A stretch of 64,000 nucleotides of DNA, taken from assembly GCF_042477335.2 (NCBI RefSeq), contig NC_091255.1:31164501-31228500 (forward strand), read 5' to 3'. How positions within the stretch are numbered: position 1 is the first letter of the stretch; every line of letters starts with the position of its first letter. The position numbers were made by a program, and so were the translations under genes. The notes under the pieces are model-generated. The model worked only from the letters and a program-made list of their open reading frames with translations. It did no database searches and was not told the origin of the DNA. The DNA is from Ovis canadensis. Taxonomy: Eukaryota > Chordata > Mammalia > Artiodactyla > Bovidae. This document shows, piece by piece, positions 1 through 14,684 of the stretch.

Positions 1-8
1 GGGGGTCA

Positions 9-1745
<1,737 letters not shown>

Positions 1746-2212
1746 TAACAGCTAACATTTATTCAGGAAATAGTACCTGCCAGGCATAGTGCTAACTGCC
1801 CTTAGATGGATCATTTCATTTAATCCTATCAACAACCTTATGGATTGGTCCCATTTAACCAATGAAGCTGAAATGATGCTGAAGCTGAAACTCCAGTACT
1901 TTGGCCACCTCATGCGAAGAGTTGACTCACTGGAAAAGACTCTGATGCCGGGAGGGATTGGGGGCAGGAGAAAGGGACGACCGAGGATGAGATGGCTGGA
2001 TGGCATCATGGACTCGATGGATGTGAGTCTGAGTGAACTCCGGGAGATGATGAACAGGGAGGCTTGGCGTGCTGCGATTCATGGGGTCGCAAAGAGTCAG
2101 ACACGACTGAGCAACTGAACTGAACTGAACCAATGAAGCTCAGAGGGGTTAGGTGACTTGTCCAGAGATAGATAGCTGCTGTTGGGATCTGGGATTCAAA
2201 TCCTGGAAGGAG
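1746..2212 (+). repeat. MIR-class ancient SINE split by a BovB insertion
   Basis: The flanks read as one continuous MIR-like element: the left part has the GCTAACATTTATT and CATTTAATCCTAT motifs, and the right part has the AGGGGTTAGGTGACTTG and GGGATTCAAATCC motifs. The two parts are interrupted at 1870-2127 by a BovB fragment flanked by a 13-bp direct repeat. The MIR copy is therefore older than the ruminant LINE. Confidence 0.7.
1870..2127 (+). mobile_element. BovB (RTE) LINE 3' fragment with 13-bp target-site duplication
   Basis: This 258-bp 5'-truncated BovB end encodes the familiar C-terminal RTE frame ([37 protein letters not shown]) and finishes in GAACTGAACTG. The direct repeats AACCAATGAAGCT at 1857-1869 and 2128-2140 are identical, so the copy is fairly young and both edges are well defined. 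Confidence 0.92.
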
Positions 2213-2775
2213 ACGAGAGCTATGATCACTCTGCTGTGTCCTCAGACTTCTGAGGATAGGAAAGGCAGGAGATGGGTGGGGAGAGTAGAGGAAGGATGGC
2301 AGAAATAAACATTTTTTAAAAATCAGTCAGCCCTGGGTTTTATGGTCTTCTATGAATAACACACCTCTTTCAGACCCACTTCACATGCCCCTGGGCCTGC
2401 TCTGGGAAGGGGTGGAGAGCAAGGGCATCTTCCCTGATGTGGGTGACTCATCAGGACCCTGGCTTAGTCACAGCATGTCACCACAAGCCAGCAGAAGAAG
2501 CCAGGCCAGGGTGAAGTCTGGTCCTTTGGGAAGAGAAGTGCCTGCTTTTCATTTCCCCAGGATGACTGGCCTTTGGGGCAGGACCTTACCATGGACTGCC
2601 ATGGGGGTCTGAAGCAGTGCCTCTAAGCCCCCTTTCTAGCACACATGGCATGACAAAACAAAATACCTTAAAAGAGAGAAAAAGAAAGAGGAGACGAAAA
2701 GAAAGAGGGAGGGAGGAGAGAACAAATCATAACTAAGCTGAAAAACAGGCAAGGATATTGGTAAGGAGGGGATGA
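2213..2775. other. Intergenic DNA without recognised features
   Basis: I see no gene. A purine-rich (AAAG/GGGA) low-complexity stretch occupies about 2660-2720. An 86-codon plus-strand open frame (2352-2612) shows no recognisable motif and is probably chance. Confidence 0.4.
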
Positions 2776-2973
2776 AAAAGTGAAAGTGTTAGTCGCTCTT
2801 TGGAACTACATGGATTGTAGCCCGCCAGGCTTCTCTGTCCATGGAATTCTTCAGGCAAGAATACTGGAGTGGGTAGCCATTCCCTTCTCCAGGGGAACTT
2901 CCTAACCCAGGAAATGAACACGGATCTCCTGCACTGCACGCAGGTTCTTTACCGTCTGAGCCACCAGGAAAGG
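2776..2973 (-). mobile_element. Bov-tA-type SINE
   Basis: Read on the minus strand this starts with the tRNA-Glu-derived part (complement of GAGCCACCAGGAAA) and ends with the BovA unit (complement of AGTCGCTCTTTGGAACTA). The arrangement is that of the ruminant Bov-tA family. The copy is moderately diverged. Confidence 0.88.
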
Positions 2974-3372
2974 AAGGGATGCCTAGCACCAGGCAGCCGT
3001 TAAGTGTATTCTGCCTCGGATCACAGAGAACCTACAAATTCAGAGGCCAGTGAGGTGGGAGCGGGAGTGGCCTTGGGACAAAAAAAGGGCAAACGCTACT
3101 GCCCTTCCCTCCTTTCTCTTCTCCTCCTCCTCTCCCCTTAATTCAGAAAGATTTACAGCTAAGGTGGTGGCTTTTGCCCCTTGATAAGTCTGAGATCTGC
3201 CCTACAAAGAATGTAAAGAATGTGACCTTCTTGTGCAAGAAGATGCTCCTGGAGTTGCCTGAAGGAGCAGCAGAGATGAAAGGGGAAAAGAAAGAGAAGG
3301 CTTCCCTAGTTCAAGAGAAAACCACATCAAGGTCCTCCACTCCCTCCCCTCTAACCGAAGAAAGGCGTTCCT

Positions 3373-3460
3373 GGGAATTCCCTGGCTATCCAGTGGTTTG
3401 GACTCTGTATTTTCACTGTGGAGAAAGGCACTATTTTAGCAAAGGACCAGGAGCAGGGGT
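3373..3460 (+). mobile_element. CHR-type tRNA-derived SINE fragment
   Basis: The fragment opens with GGGAATTCCCTGGCTATCC, the usual 5' end of cetartiodactyl CHR-type SINEs, and decays after about 90 bases. Confidence 0.6.
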
Positions 3461-4060
3461 TCAAGGATCTATTTGCCTGCCTGTGTCTGTGTCTCCTAAA
3501 GTCATGAGAGTTGCCTCATACAGCTGTGCAAGTTGTGCCCTGCATAATTCAAGGGTGCTATATAAAATGAAACCCTCCGGAGTTGGGTTACTCACTCACT
3601 TTTCCTTTAAAAAAAAAAAAGTATTCCTGTAACAAAATTTGCTATATACAGAGAAAATGGCAGTATCACCTTGAAAAATGTGTATGAGAGAAAGGGAGAG
3701 ATAAAGTTTGGTATATGTATAGGCACCATTTGTACTGGTGGGAAAATACATTTCTGCCTAGTTCTCATCCACAGATGGAGACAAGTAGAGAGAAAGGAGA
3801 CAGAAAAACTCCCAAGTCTCAAGAAAAAAAAAAAAAATTCCCAAGTCTCTGCTGGAGTTTTTGAATTATGAAGAAGAGAGATTCCCCACCGCTCACCCCC
3901 TACCAGTGGGTAGCCCTTAGTTTTGCAAAGACAAGGATCTGTCTTAAGCTATGCAAAGGTAGGATCTAGAGGCAGCTCTGCAGAGGGAAGCCAAGAGATT
4001 GCAAGGCAGGGGGAGGGGAGGAGAGCATGCTGGGAACCAAGGCAGGAGGTGGGACCTTCC

Positions 4061-4432
4061 TTTTGTTGTTGAGTCACTTAGTTGTGTCCGTCTCCTTGCA
4101 ACCCCATGGACTACCTACAGCATGCCAGGCTACCCTATCCTTCACCATCTCCTGGAGTTTGCTCATACTCATGTCCATTGAGTTGGTGATGCCATCCAAC
4201 CATCTCGTACTCTCTCGTGCCTTCTCCTCCTGCCCTCAATCTTTCCCAGCATCAGGGTCTTTTCCAGTGAGTCAGCTCTTCACATCAGGTGACCAAAGGA
4301 TTGGAGCTTCAGCTTCAGCATCAGTCTTTCCAATGAACACCCAGGACTGATCTCCTATAGGATGGACTGTTTGGATCTCCTTGCAGACCAAGGGACTCTC
4401 AAGAGTCTTCTCCAGCACCACAGTTGGGAGCT
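4061..4432 (-). mobile_element. BovB (RTE) LINE 3' fragment
   Basis: On the minus strand this matches the BovB 3' end, including the LEKTLMLGK- and MASGP-proximal part of the RTE frame in decayed form. Plus-strand landmarks are CCATCCAACCATCTCGT and CCCAGCATCAGGGTCTTTTCC. It is diverged and 5' truncated. Confidence 0.85.
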
Positions 4433-4592
4433 TCCCAGAGAGGTCAGTGAGATATTCCCTGGGGCGACGACATGCTTCAGGGCTTTTGAGACTCATTCAT
4501 CTGCTTTGCTTCAATGTAAGTCCCTCTGATTGTCCCACTATTTAGAAGAGCTGCTCACACAGATACCTTTGCAGGGAGAAATCAAGGTGTCT

Positions 4593-4690
4593 GGAGTTCC
4601 CTGGTGGGCCAGTGGTTAGAGCTCTGTGCCTCCAGGGCAGAAAACTGGGATCCTGCATGCTATGTGACATGGCCAAAAAAAATAAAGAGA
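4593..4690 (+). mobile_element. CHR-type tRNA-derived SINE with A-rich tail
   Basis: The copy starts GGAGTTCCCTGGTGGGCC, continues through a TCCTGCATGCTATG segment and ends in GGCCAAAAAAAATAAAG. Confidence 0.8.
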
Positions 4691-4789
4691 GAGAGGGAGA
4701 GGGTGCCATCTTCCTTGTCTCCATCTTCATGGAGCTGAGAAAAATCGCAGACATCTGAAGCAGGCGAGATGCAAGTGTGCCTGACTTCT

Positions 4790-5205
4790 CTTCTGCTCTT
4801 CTCCTCCTGCCCACTCCTTTCTGGCCCCACTAACCTTTCTCTTCCCCTTTGCTTTGATTTGCTGTTCTCTCTACCCAGTCGTCTGTGGTCATTCCCTCAG
4901 AGATCTCCTTCCTTGGTCTCTGCTCCCACGTTGCTTCATCACGGAGACCTTCCCTCACTCGCCCATCCGACACTGCAGACTGCCTACTCCACTTTCCCCC
5001 TCCCCCTTCTTTGCTTTGTTTTCCTTGTACTCACCTTCTCATTATACAGATTTGTTTCATGCATTGTCCTCTCTTCCCTAATATGTGTAAGCTCCATAGG
5101 AGCAAGAATTTTGGTCTTTTTGCTCCTGTTGTATCTCAAGCGCCTGGCAGAATGCCTGGCACGTAGGCCTTATGTGAATGTTAGTTGAATGACGAAATGA
5201 CTGAA
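4790..5205 (+). repeat. L2 LINE 3' end (ancient)
   Basis: The right part reads as the standard L2 3' terminus: GTGTAAGCTCCATAGGAGCAAG, CTCAAGCGCCTGG and GAATGTTAGTTGAATGA. The left boundary is indistinct. Confidence 0.65.
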
Positions 5206-5611
5206 AGGAGAGTCCAGTGGAGTCAGATTTAGCTTCCTGTAATTGGCAGGTGTCTCCTGGCAAGCACTGCCCTTCCCGCAGGAGGTGAGCTGGGGGTGCA
5301 CAATGTTTTTGGTTACCTCTCAAAAGGATAGGTCTGTGGCTGCCTCTGGACTGAGTCGGTGACCTCACTCTCCCATGTGCTTCCGCTTGCTAGAGGAAGG
5401 CATGTGGTTACAGCTGTAAAGCTGGTAATTGCACCTATCCGTTGCTTATCTTATCTGTCCGCTCCTTGGTGTCAGCTTCTCAGGGCACGGTTCCTACTGA
5501 CAAGAATGGACAAATGATTGTGGTGCTTTCATTTTTCTGTAACTTATTTGTGGGGTGGTGTCTCAAATCTAGGTGTGGTCACAGGATGGTGTGAACCCTG
5601 ATACAAAATTA

Positions 5612-6286
5612 GTTCAGTTAGCTTCAGTCGTTCAGTTGTGTCCGACTCTTTGCTACCCCATGAACTGCAGCACGCCAGGCTTCCCTGTCCATCACCAACT
5701 CCCGGAGCTTGCTCAAACTGTTGTCCATTGAGTTGATGATGCCATCCAACCATCTCATCTTCTGTTGTCCCCTTCTCCTCCTGCCTTCAATCTTTCCCAG
5801 CATCAGGGTCTTTTCAAATGTGTCAGTTCCTTGCATCAGGTGGCCAAAGTACTGAACTTTCAGCTTCAACATCAGTCCTTCCAATGAATATTCAGTACTG
5901 AATATTCCTTTAGGACTGACTGGTTTGGTCTCCTTGCAGTCCAAGGGACTCTCAAGAGTCTTCAGCACCACAGTTCAAAAGCATTAGTTCTTTGGCGGTC
6001 AACTTTCTTTATAGTCCAACTCTCACATTCATACATGACTACTGAAAAAAACATAGCTTTGACTAGATGGACCTTTGTTGGCAAAGTAATGTCTCTGCTT
6101 TTTAATATGCTGTCTAGGTTGGTCATAGCTTTTCTTCCAAGGAGCAAGTGTCTTTTGACTTCATGGCTAAAGTCACCATCTGCAGTGATTTTGGAGCCCC
6201 CCAAAATAAAGTCTCTCACTGTTTCCATTGTTTCTCCATCTCTTTGCCATGGAGTGATGGGACCAGATGCCATGATCTTAGTTTTT
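5612..6286 (-). mobile_element. BovB LINE, 3' half of a copy split by a processed pseudogene
   Basis: The minus-strand reading gives the BovB C-terminal frame from MASGPITPW through SKITADGD, RDITLPTKV and MYECESW to the terminal [13 protein letters not shown] block. It continues the BovB segment at 7776-7990: the protein breaks after KTKI in that segment and resumes with MASGP here. The intervening 1.5 kb is the RABGGTB retrocopy. Confidence 0.92.
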
Positions 6287-7775
<1,489 letters not shown>

Positions 7776-7990
7776 TGATCTTGGTTTTTCTAATGTTGAG
7801 TTTTAAGCCAGCTTTTTCACTCTCCTCTTTCACTGTCATCAAGAGGCTCTTTAGTTCCTCTTCACTTTCTGCCATGAGGGTGGTGTCACCTGTGTATCTG
7901 AGGTTACTGACATTTCTCCCGCCAGTCTTGATTCCAGCCTGTGCTTCCTCCAGCCCAGCGTTTCGCATGATGTGCGAGATAGTCATATGT
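7776..7990 (-). mobile_element. BovB LINE, reverse-transcriptase half of the split copy
   Basis: The minus-strand frame contains RNAGLEEAQAGIKTGGRN, the decayed RT active-site block YTGDTTLMAESEEELKS (YADD in functional copies) and ends GLKLNIRKTKI. It then continues directly into the segment at 5612-6286 once the retrocopy is removed. Confidence 0.9.
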
Positions 7991-8420
7991 CATGTGATAT
8001 CTTGTTCTTTGGGGACTTCTGTCCCAGGTGATGAATCTAAACCCCTCAGTAGGTAGCCTGACTCCTAATTAAACCTTTCATGACCTTTAAACCCTGCCCG
8101 AGCCATTGCCATTCCTCCTCCCTACAAAGCCGCCTCCCTTTGGGGAAAACAGCCTGCGGAGGAGCTCTGTAATTGCAGCTTTTAACACTTACTCCCTTTC
8201 TTCCGGGGGCAGCATTCTAATTTTCAGGGAAATCATCTCTCCCTAGTCTGTGTCCTTGAGGTCAGATGTGGTTTGTGCTTCTGTCTAGAGGGGGTTCAGG
8301 CACGTGACCCAGGTCCAGTAGGCATATATCAGAATGAGCTCCGCTCCGAAATTACACCCACTGGGGAAGGGGAGAGCACCTCATCCAAGCTGGTCCACTG
8401 AGAATCAGCTCTGAGACTTT
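7991..8420. other. Intergenic non-repetitive segment
   Basis: No gene or recognisable repeat is seen. About 8060-8260 contains several AT-rich homeobox-like cores (CTAATTAAAC, GTAATTGC, CTAATTTTC) in otherwise unique-looking sequence, so it is the most plausible place in the CRK-MYO1C interval for a conserved non-coding element. That is only a suggestion. Confidence 0.3.
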
Positions 8421-8671
8421 CTTTTTCATTTTAATTTTATTTATTTATTTTTGACTGTGCTGGGTCTTTGCTGTGTGGACTTTACTATAGTTGCAGCACG
8501 TGGGCTCAGCAGTTGTGACTCCTGGGCTCCAGGGCACAGGCTCAGTAGTTGTGGCGCGTGGACTTAGTTGCTTTGCAGCATGTGGGGTCTTCCTAGATCA
8601 GGGAATGAATCCATGTCTCTTGTATTGGCAGGCGGATTCTTCACTCACCACTGAGCTACGTGGGAAGCCCC
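8421..8671 (-). mobile_element. CHR-type tRNA-derived SINE
   Basis: The minus-strand copy runs from the complement of GTGGGAAGCCCC (5' end) to an A-rich tail, complementary to TTTTAATTTTATTTATTTATTT. Internal GCAGCACGTGGGCTCAG and TTGTATTGGCAGGCGGATTC blocks are typical. Confidence 0.8.
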
Positions 8672-9320
8672 GCTGAGACTTTCAAATCACTGAGAAAGAG
8701 ATACTTTCTGTTTCCGAGGCTGAATTCCCAAAGCTGCTGCCACCACACCCAAGGGGAGAATGGGCCTGAGAATGAAGCTGCCACACACGTTCCTTAAAGT
8801 GAGCACCTGGAAGCCGACCCAGCCTGGGACTGTTAGGCTGCTAACGCTAATAGATGCCCTTTTCTGCTCAAGCCACCTTGCATTTGGTTTGTCATTCGCA
8901 GGGGAGTTCATAGACTGTCCTTTGAGATGGATGACCTCAAATGTCATCTTCTCTGTGAAGTGTTTGCAAATCCTCACCCCTACCTGAGTCAGTTTCTCAC
9001 CAGTGTGCCCTTGAGGCCTGTACTTCCCAAATGGGCTGTGTTTCCATCTGCCAGCCCTGCCTGCGGGGCTAAGGGCCACATGGCAGGCGCTGTGTAATGT
9101 CTCCCCTGCCCCTGCCCCTTGGAAAGACCAGGTTGAGTGGCCCTTCCACAGACAGTCAGTGAAAGAGCAAGGCCACGTTGCAGCTACTGACCACTCCTGC
9201 CCTTTTCCCCGGGGAGGGAGTCCAGCCTCCTTCTGGGGACAAGGCAAAAATTATGATAATACAAGACCCCTGAAAGGATAGTTAGGGACTTTAGAAAGGT
9301 CATGAACACACTGTTCTATT
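8672..9320. other. Intergenic DNA without recognised features
   Basis: A 186-codon minus-strand open frame (8687-9247) is present, but it shows no domain, signal or similarity I recognise, and it has no splice-site or promoter context. I regard it as chance. Confidence 0.35.
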
Positions 9321-9336
9321 CAAAATGGATAACCAA

Positions 9337-10478
9337 TAAACAAATGGGACCTAATTAAACTTAAAAGCTTTTGCACAACAAAGGAAACTATAAGCAAGGT
9401 GAAAAGACAGCCTTCAGAATGGGAGAAAATAATAGCAAATGAAGCAACTGACAAACAGCTAATCTCAAAAATATGCAAGCAACTCCTGCAATTTAATTTC
9501 AGAAAAATAAACGACCCAATCAAAAAATGGGCCAAAGGAGTAAAGAGACATTTCTCCAAAGAAGACATACAGATGGCTAACAAACACATGAAAAGATGCT
9601 CAACATCACTCATTATCAGAGAAATGCAAATCAAAACCACAACGAGGTACCATTTCATGCTAGTCAGAATGGCTGCGATCCAAAAGTCTACAAGCAGTAA
9701 ATGCTGGAGACAGTGTGGAGAAAAGGGAACCCTCTTACACTGTTGGTGGGAATGCAAACTAGTACAGCCACTATGGAGAACAGTGTGGAGATTCCTTAAA
9801 AAACTGGAAATAGAACTGCCATATGACCCAGCAATCCCACTGCTGGGCATACACACCGAGGAAACCAGAATTGAAAGAGACACTTGTACCCCAATGTATA
9901 CCGCAGCACTGTTTATAATAGCCAGGACATGGAAGTAACCTAGATGTCCATCAGCAGATGAATGGATAAGAAAGCTGTGGTATATATACACAATGGAGTA
10001 TTACTCAGCCATTAAAAAGAATACATTTGAATCAGTTCTAATGAGGTGGATGAAACTGGACCCTATTATACAGAGTGAAGTAAGCCAGAAAGAAAAACAC
10101 CAATACAGTATACTAACGCATATATATGGAATTTAGAAAGATGGTAATGATAACCCTGTATGTGAGATAGCAAAAGAGACACAGATGTATAGAACAGGCT
10201 TTTGGACCCTGTGGGAGAGGGAAAGGGTGGGATGATTTGGGAGAATGGCATTGAAACATGTATATCATATATGAAATGAATCACCAGTCCAGGTTCGATC
10301 CATGATACTGGATGCTTGGGGCTGGTTCACTGGGACGACCCAGAGGGATGGTATGGGGAGGGAGGAGGGAGGCGGGTTCAGGATGGCGAACACATGTATA
10401 CCTGTGGTGGATTCATGTTGATGTATGGCAAAACCAATACAATATTGTAATTAACCTCCAATTAAAATAAATTTTTTA
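9337..10478 (+). mobile_element. L1 LINE, 5'-truncated 3' end (ruminant type)
   Basis: The frame beginning near 9,337 reads as the C-terminal part of L1 ORF2: [11 protein letters not shown]-like, [51 protein letters not shown] and [14 protein letters not shown]. It breaks at a stop after ARTWK, where family members usually have Gln, and continues beyond it as [15 protein letters not shown]. The ruminant L1 3' UTR follows, with GGTTCGATCCATGATACTGG and GTATGGCAAAACCAATACAA, ending in AATTAAAATAAATTTTTTAAA. The 15-mer AAAATGGATAACCAA flanks it at 9322-9336 and 10479-10493. Confidence 0.95.
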
Positions 10479-10530
10479 AAAATGGATAACCAAGAAAGAA
10501 TAAGAAAAACAAAAACAAAGATAGATAAAT

Positions 10531-10741
10531 AAAATGGATAACCAACAAGGACCTACTCAGGGTACAGAACTCTGGAACTCTGCTCAGTGTTACGTGGCAG
10601 CCTGGATGGGAGGAAGGTTCGGGGGGAGAGTGGACACATGTATATATATGGCTGAGACCCTTTGCTATTCACCTGAAACTACCGTAACATTGTTAATTGG
10701 CTATTCCCCAATACAAAATAAAAAGTTTTGGGGAAAAAAAA
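10531..10741 (+). mobile_element. Older L1 3' tail
   Basis: This is the standard 3' tail of an older artiodactyl L1: GATAACCAACAAGGACC, TACGTGGCAGCCTGGATGGG, ATATGGCTGAGACCCTTTGC, AACATTGTTAATTGGC, ending in CAAAATAAAAAGTTTTGGGGAAA. Confidence 0.85.
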
Positions 10742-10784
10742 GAGTAATATAAGACCCTTGGTTGCCTTCTAGGGGGTCGTCTCC

Positions 10785-10908
10785 CTTTTATTTATTATTT
10801 TTGGCCTCATCAAGTGGCCTGTGGGATCTTAGTTCCCTGACCAGGGACTGAACTCATGCCCCTTGCAGTGGAAGGGAAGTCTTTACCACTGGACCATCAG
10901 GGAAGTCC
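10785..10908 (-). mobile_element. CHR-type tRNA-derived SINE
   Basis: The minus-strand copy has the complement of GGACCATCAGGGAAGTCC at its 5' end and an A-rich tail complementary to TTTATTTATTATTTTTGGCC. It ends just downstream of the MYO1C polyadenylation site. Confidence 0.82.
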
Positions 10909-10939
10909 TTCCCTTTACTAACATTCACAAGGAGACCAA

Positions 10940-12175
10940 CATTGGCAAACACATATTGCTTTATTTAGTGTTTCTCTGGACTGCAGAAGTGTCAGCAGTG
11001 GGCTGAGACCCGCAGAAGGGCAGAGGCAGCTGGGCAGCCCCCAGGCCCTCTGGGGAGTTGGGGGTGGGGGTGGGGGAGAAGCAGCAGAAAGAGGTGATGC
11101 CCCTGCAGCTCCTCCCAAGGCCAGCCCCTTCCCCAGGCTCCCAGGAGCCAGTGAAGGCCCTGCGTCCTTAACCTGGAGCCAGAGTATACGGGTAGGGTGT
11201 TTGTCATCCTAAGGCATGGACTCAGGTGGGCGCGCTCCTCCCACCTGGTGGCCCCCAAGGCTGATTGCTGGTCAGGAAGCCACATGCACCCTTAAGACAT
11301 GAGCCTGTTTCACGGGGCCCCCAGTCCCTGGGAGACGCAGTGAGGTGTGCTGAGGACAGTCTGGTTTTGCCCCAACCTGCTGGATCACCTTGGGCAAGTC
11401 CCTTCCCCTCTCTGGGCCTCTATCTCTTGCTCCGTCACACCAGAAGACTCGACTAGGTGATCTCCCAGTCGTCCAAATCCTCTGCTCTGAGAGTCCCCCC
11501 TTTACTCCAGGATGTCCTCAGGCTGGGCTGATATTAGAAGGGCATTTTTAAGGCTGGACGGAGAGGCAGGCAAGGGTGGTTTTAGCCCCCAGGGGGATAT
11601 CGGAGTGGGCTACAGGTGGACAGGCAGACAGACAGACAAGGTGCCAAGGGAACGGGGAGGAGAGGGGGACCTGGGCAGGGAAGAGGGCACCAGGGCCCAT
11701 ATCGCCCACCCTCTCGGCGACATTCCCTGCCCTGCTGAGTCAGGGAAAACACATCCAGTGTGTCCTGGCGGTGGTGGGGGTGGGGGGTGGGGGGTGGGCG
11801 GACAGGGCTGGGGGAACCGGTGGGAAGATGGCTTTTTTAAAAAATAGTTTCCTATAAAGCATCAAAAAAATCTCAGAGAAAAATCTCAGCAAAAGTTCCC
11901 TTCTCTCAAATATTTGGCATTGGCAGTGGGGCTGGCGTGGCTGCCTCTGGCCCCGGCTCTTCCTATTGCTGTGGCCCGGCCTGGCCCACTCCTGGGGCAG
12001 CTTCCTGCGCCCCTGCTGCCCCCTCGAGGGAGGGCCACGCAGGAGGCGGGAGTTTGTCGGTGGGCTTCGAGGTGTCCCTGGGTCCCTGTCTGGAAGCTCG
12101 AGTCTTTGGCAGCTGGAAGGGAGGAGGGGATGAGCGAAGCACTGGGGGGCGGGAGGGGTCCAGCAGGCGCCTTCA
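10940..12175 (-). other. MYO1C: MYO1C 3' UTR with poly(A) signal
   Basis: The last MYO1C exon continues about 1.2 kb past the stop codon without recognisable repeats. The minus strand carries a canonical AATAAA at 10965-10960, followed by CAATATGTGTTTGCC and a GT-rich downstream element, so cleavage is placed near 10,940. On the plus strand two G-rich runs (about 11,050-11,075 and 11,768-11,802) could form quadruplexes in DNA; in the mRNA they are C-rich. UTR length is of the order seen in other mammals. Confidence 0.8.
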
Positions 12176-14684
12176 TCACCGCGAGTTCAGCCGCGGAGCC
12201 ACCTGCGGGCACCAGGGGAGAAGCCCAGTGGTGAGCAGGAAGCAGAGGTGCTCCGGGCACTGGTCTTCGTGAGTTAGACACCTGGTAGCATACGCTGGGG
12301 CGGGGAGGGGGCAGGTCCGGAGGCCTCGGTGCTGGAGACTCAGCCCTTAGATCCTGCTGCCCCAAAGAGAGTGGGCCTCTCTCCCCATGCTGCCCTCTTT
12401 ATGACCCTCTGCACTGGTCTCTGGCGCTCAGTGGGCAATGGGATGAAGGGTGCCCTCTGGATCGAGACCCACAGGGAGGTGCCCAGGCTCTGTCCAGGAC
12501 GGCCGAGGGAGGAAAGCCTGGCCCCCAGAGGCTCTGCCCCGGCCCCACACTCACCACAGCCAGGTGCCCGTTCTTGGCCTTGGTGATGAGCAGCTCTGAG
12601 CCGGGTGTGAAGTCAATGATGCCATCCCTGCCGGGCCCCCCTGCGAACGTGATGCTGCAGAGAAGCGGGTGTGTGAGGCCTGCCCCCTGCGCGTGCACGG
12701 CCCGCTCAGCAGCCCTCCCTGCCTCACCTGCCCTGGTTGATGTTGATGTTGTTTACTCGGTCAGCGCTGAGGGCCGTCTTGGTCAGGGTCTCGATCACGT
12801 GGTCACTCTGTAGCACCACGTCCCCCTGGGGGCCCACACAGGGACGGGGTCAGGCCCTGCCCAGCGCTTAGAGGACCCGTCCCCTCCCCGCCTCCCCAGA
12901 CCCCGAGGGGCACCTTCTGCTTATTGTCCTCACGCTGCACGTGGAGCACAAAGAGGCTGTCACTCAGGCTGCTGACAGAGATTCCTGGGGGGAAATGGCA
13001 GAGGTCAAGGATCAAGGAGCAGAGCAGGGCCCCCTCTCTGGACCCAGCCTGGACTTGGGCTCACCGGTCAGGTTGGTGTACTCTATCCTCTGCTTGACCT
13101 TGGCGTCCTCCACGATGACCACGGCATTGGGCGTCAGCAGCAGCTGCCGGGAGCGCGGCTTGTAGCCCTTGCGGTCGTACTTCACGACGGGCACGGCGTA
13201 CTGGGGACAGAGGGTGGGTGAGGGACCTCCTCACCCCCTGCCCAGGCCCCGACCCCCACCCACGCAGCCCTTGGGCAGCTGAACTGTGTGGGACTGAGGG
13301 CTGCCGGCAGGGTCTCACCTGAATGGGCTCCGAGCCCAGGGCCTGCAGCACTCTGGGGTTGATCTCATCTGCACCTGCAATCCAGATAGGGGAGTGAAGG
13401 GGGCGTGAGCGGACGAGAGAGGGGACCAGGCTGCTGATGGAGGGTTTGTGCACTGGAGGGGTGGGGGCTCACCGAGCCGCGTGCTGATGAAGAGTCTGGG
13501 GACACTCTGGGGGTAATTGTCCTTCTTGCCCTTGAAGATCTCACTCGCAACGGCCTTTTGCTGCAGCTGAGGAGACACAGCAAAGAGGGCGGGGGATGTC
13601 AGAGAGGTGGGGCCGTCACAGCACAGCAGGAGCCTGCTGAGACAGGAGCTGAGACCACCTCCCTCACCCTCTCTCTGGCCCTCAAAGCAGGAGGCTAAGC
13701 CCTGCCACCAACACTCCCCTTCAGCCCCTTCTCTTACCCCCATGCCCACCAACCGAGGCAGAGGCCTCTCCAGAAGGGTCATGACAGTGCTGTCAGGGTC
13801 CAGGCCCCACTTCGGGAGTTATTCCATCATCACAGGCCCTGGAGCCCCTGAGATTCCACTCTGGCCAGAGATCTTAAAGTTGGCTGACACTAAGGCTCAG
13901 AACTACTGTGGGGCTTCCCTGGCGGTCCTGTGATTAAGAATCCGCCTTGCAATGCAGGGGACATCAGTTTAACCCCTGATCTGAGAAGGTCCTACATGTC
14001 TTGGAGCAACTAAGCCCGTGGTGCGCCACAACTATTGAGTCTGTGCTCTAGAGCCCGGGAACCACAGCTCCTGAAGCCCTAGAGCCTGTGCTCTGCAGCA
14101 AGAGAAGCCGCCGCAACAAGAAGCCTGTGGACCACAACTGGAGAGCAGCCCCCACTCAGTGCAATTAGAAAAAATCCTGAGCACGGCAATGATGGCCCAG
14201 CATAGCCAAAAATACATGAAATTATGCCCAAAAAAAACCCAACTACTGCAGGTTAACTCTGCTGGGTGGGTCCTTCATCATCATCCGATACCGAGTTGGC
14301 AAATACAAGGCCCATCAGTCACCAATGTCTCTCTGGAACTATTCTAACAGACTGATGCTGCAGCCTTTTTGACACAGGACTCTGGGCAGCCTCGACCAGT
14401 CCAGTGCAGCTGCTCTACAAGATAAACTCTATTTGCCTTGCAAAATCTACTCCAGTCTCCGCTTCACATAGGAGGCCAGACAAGGGCCTGGATCAATTCA
14501 AGGTTGCACGGTAAGTCAGGGCAAAGGTCCTCCAGGCCAGCTCTCTTCCAGTACCAGCCCCCCACCCCGCCCCCCCAGTACCTGCCTCCCAGCCCCATAC
14601 CTGCTGCTTCCATTCGGGGCTGATGCTCCGGCAGTATTTCCACACCATGTTCTTCCGGCACAGCTCCCGCAGCAGCTCTGAGGC
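12176..14684 (-). CDS. MYO1C: MYO1C tail-homology 1 (lipid-binding) exons
   Basis: Exons in transcript order: 14601-14684, 13473-13566, 13319-13374, 13065-13200, 12914-12984, 12728-12825, 12555-12654 and the coding part of the last exon, 12176-12202. They encode the basic TH1 tail with its PH-like phosphoinositide-binding fold. The segment [14 protein letters not shown] includes Lys892 and Arg903, residues shown in other mammals to be needed for PI(4,5)P2 binding and membrane attachment. The C-terminus is [18 protein letters not shown]-type SINE (13910-14238) sits in the intron between the first two of these exons. Confidence 0.96.

Noticed and set aside
9320-9991. A 223-codon minus-strand open frame
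   Set aside because: It is the antisense of the L1 ORF2 segment.
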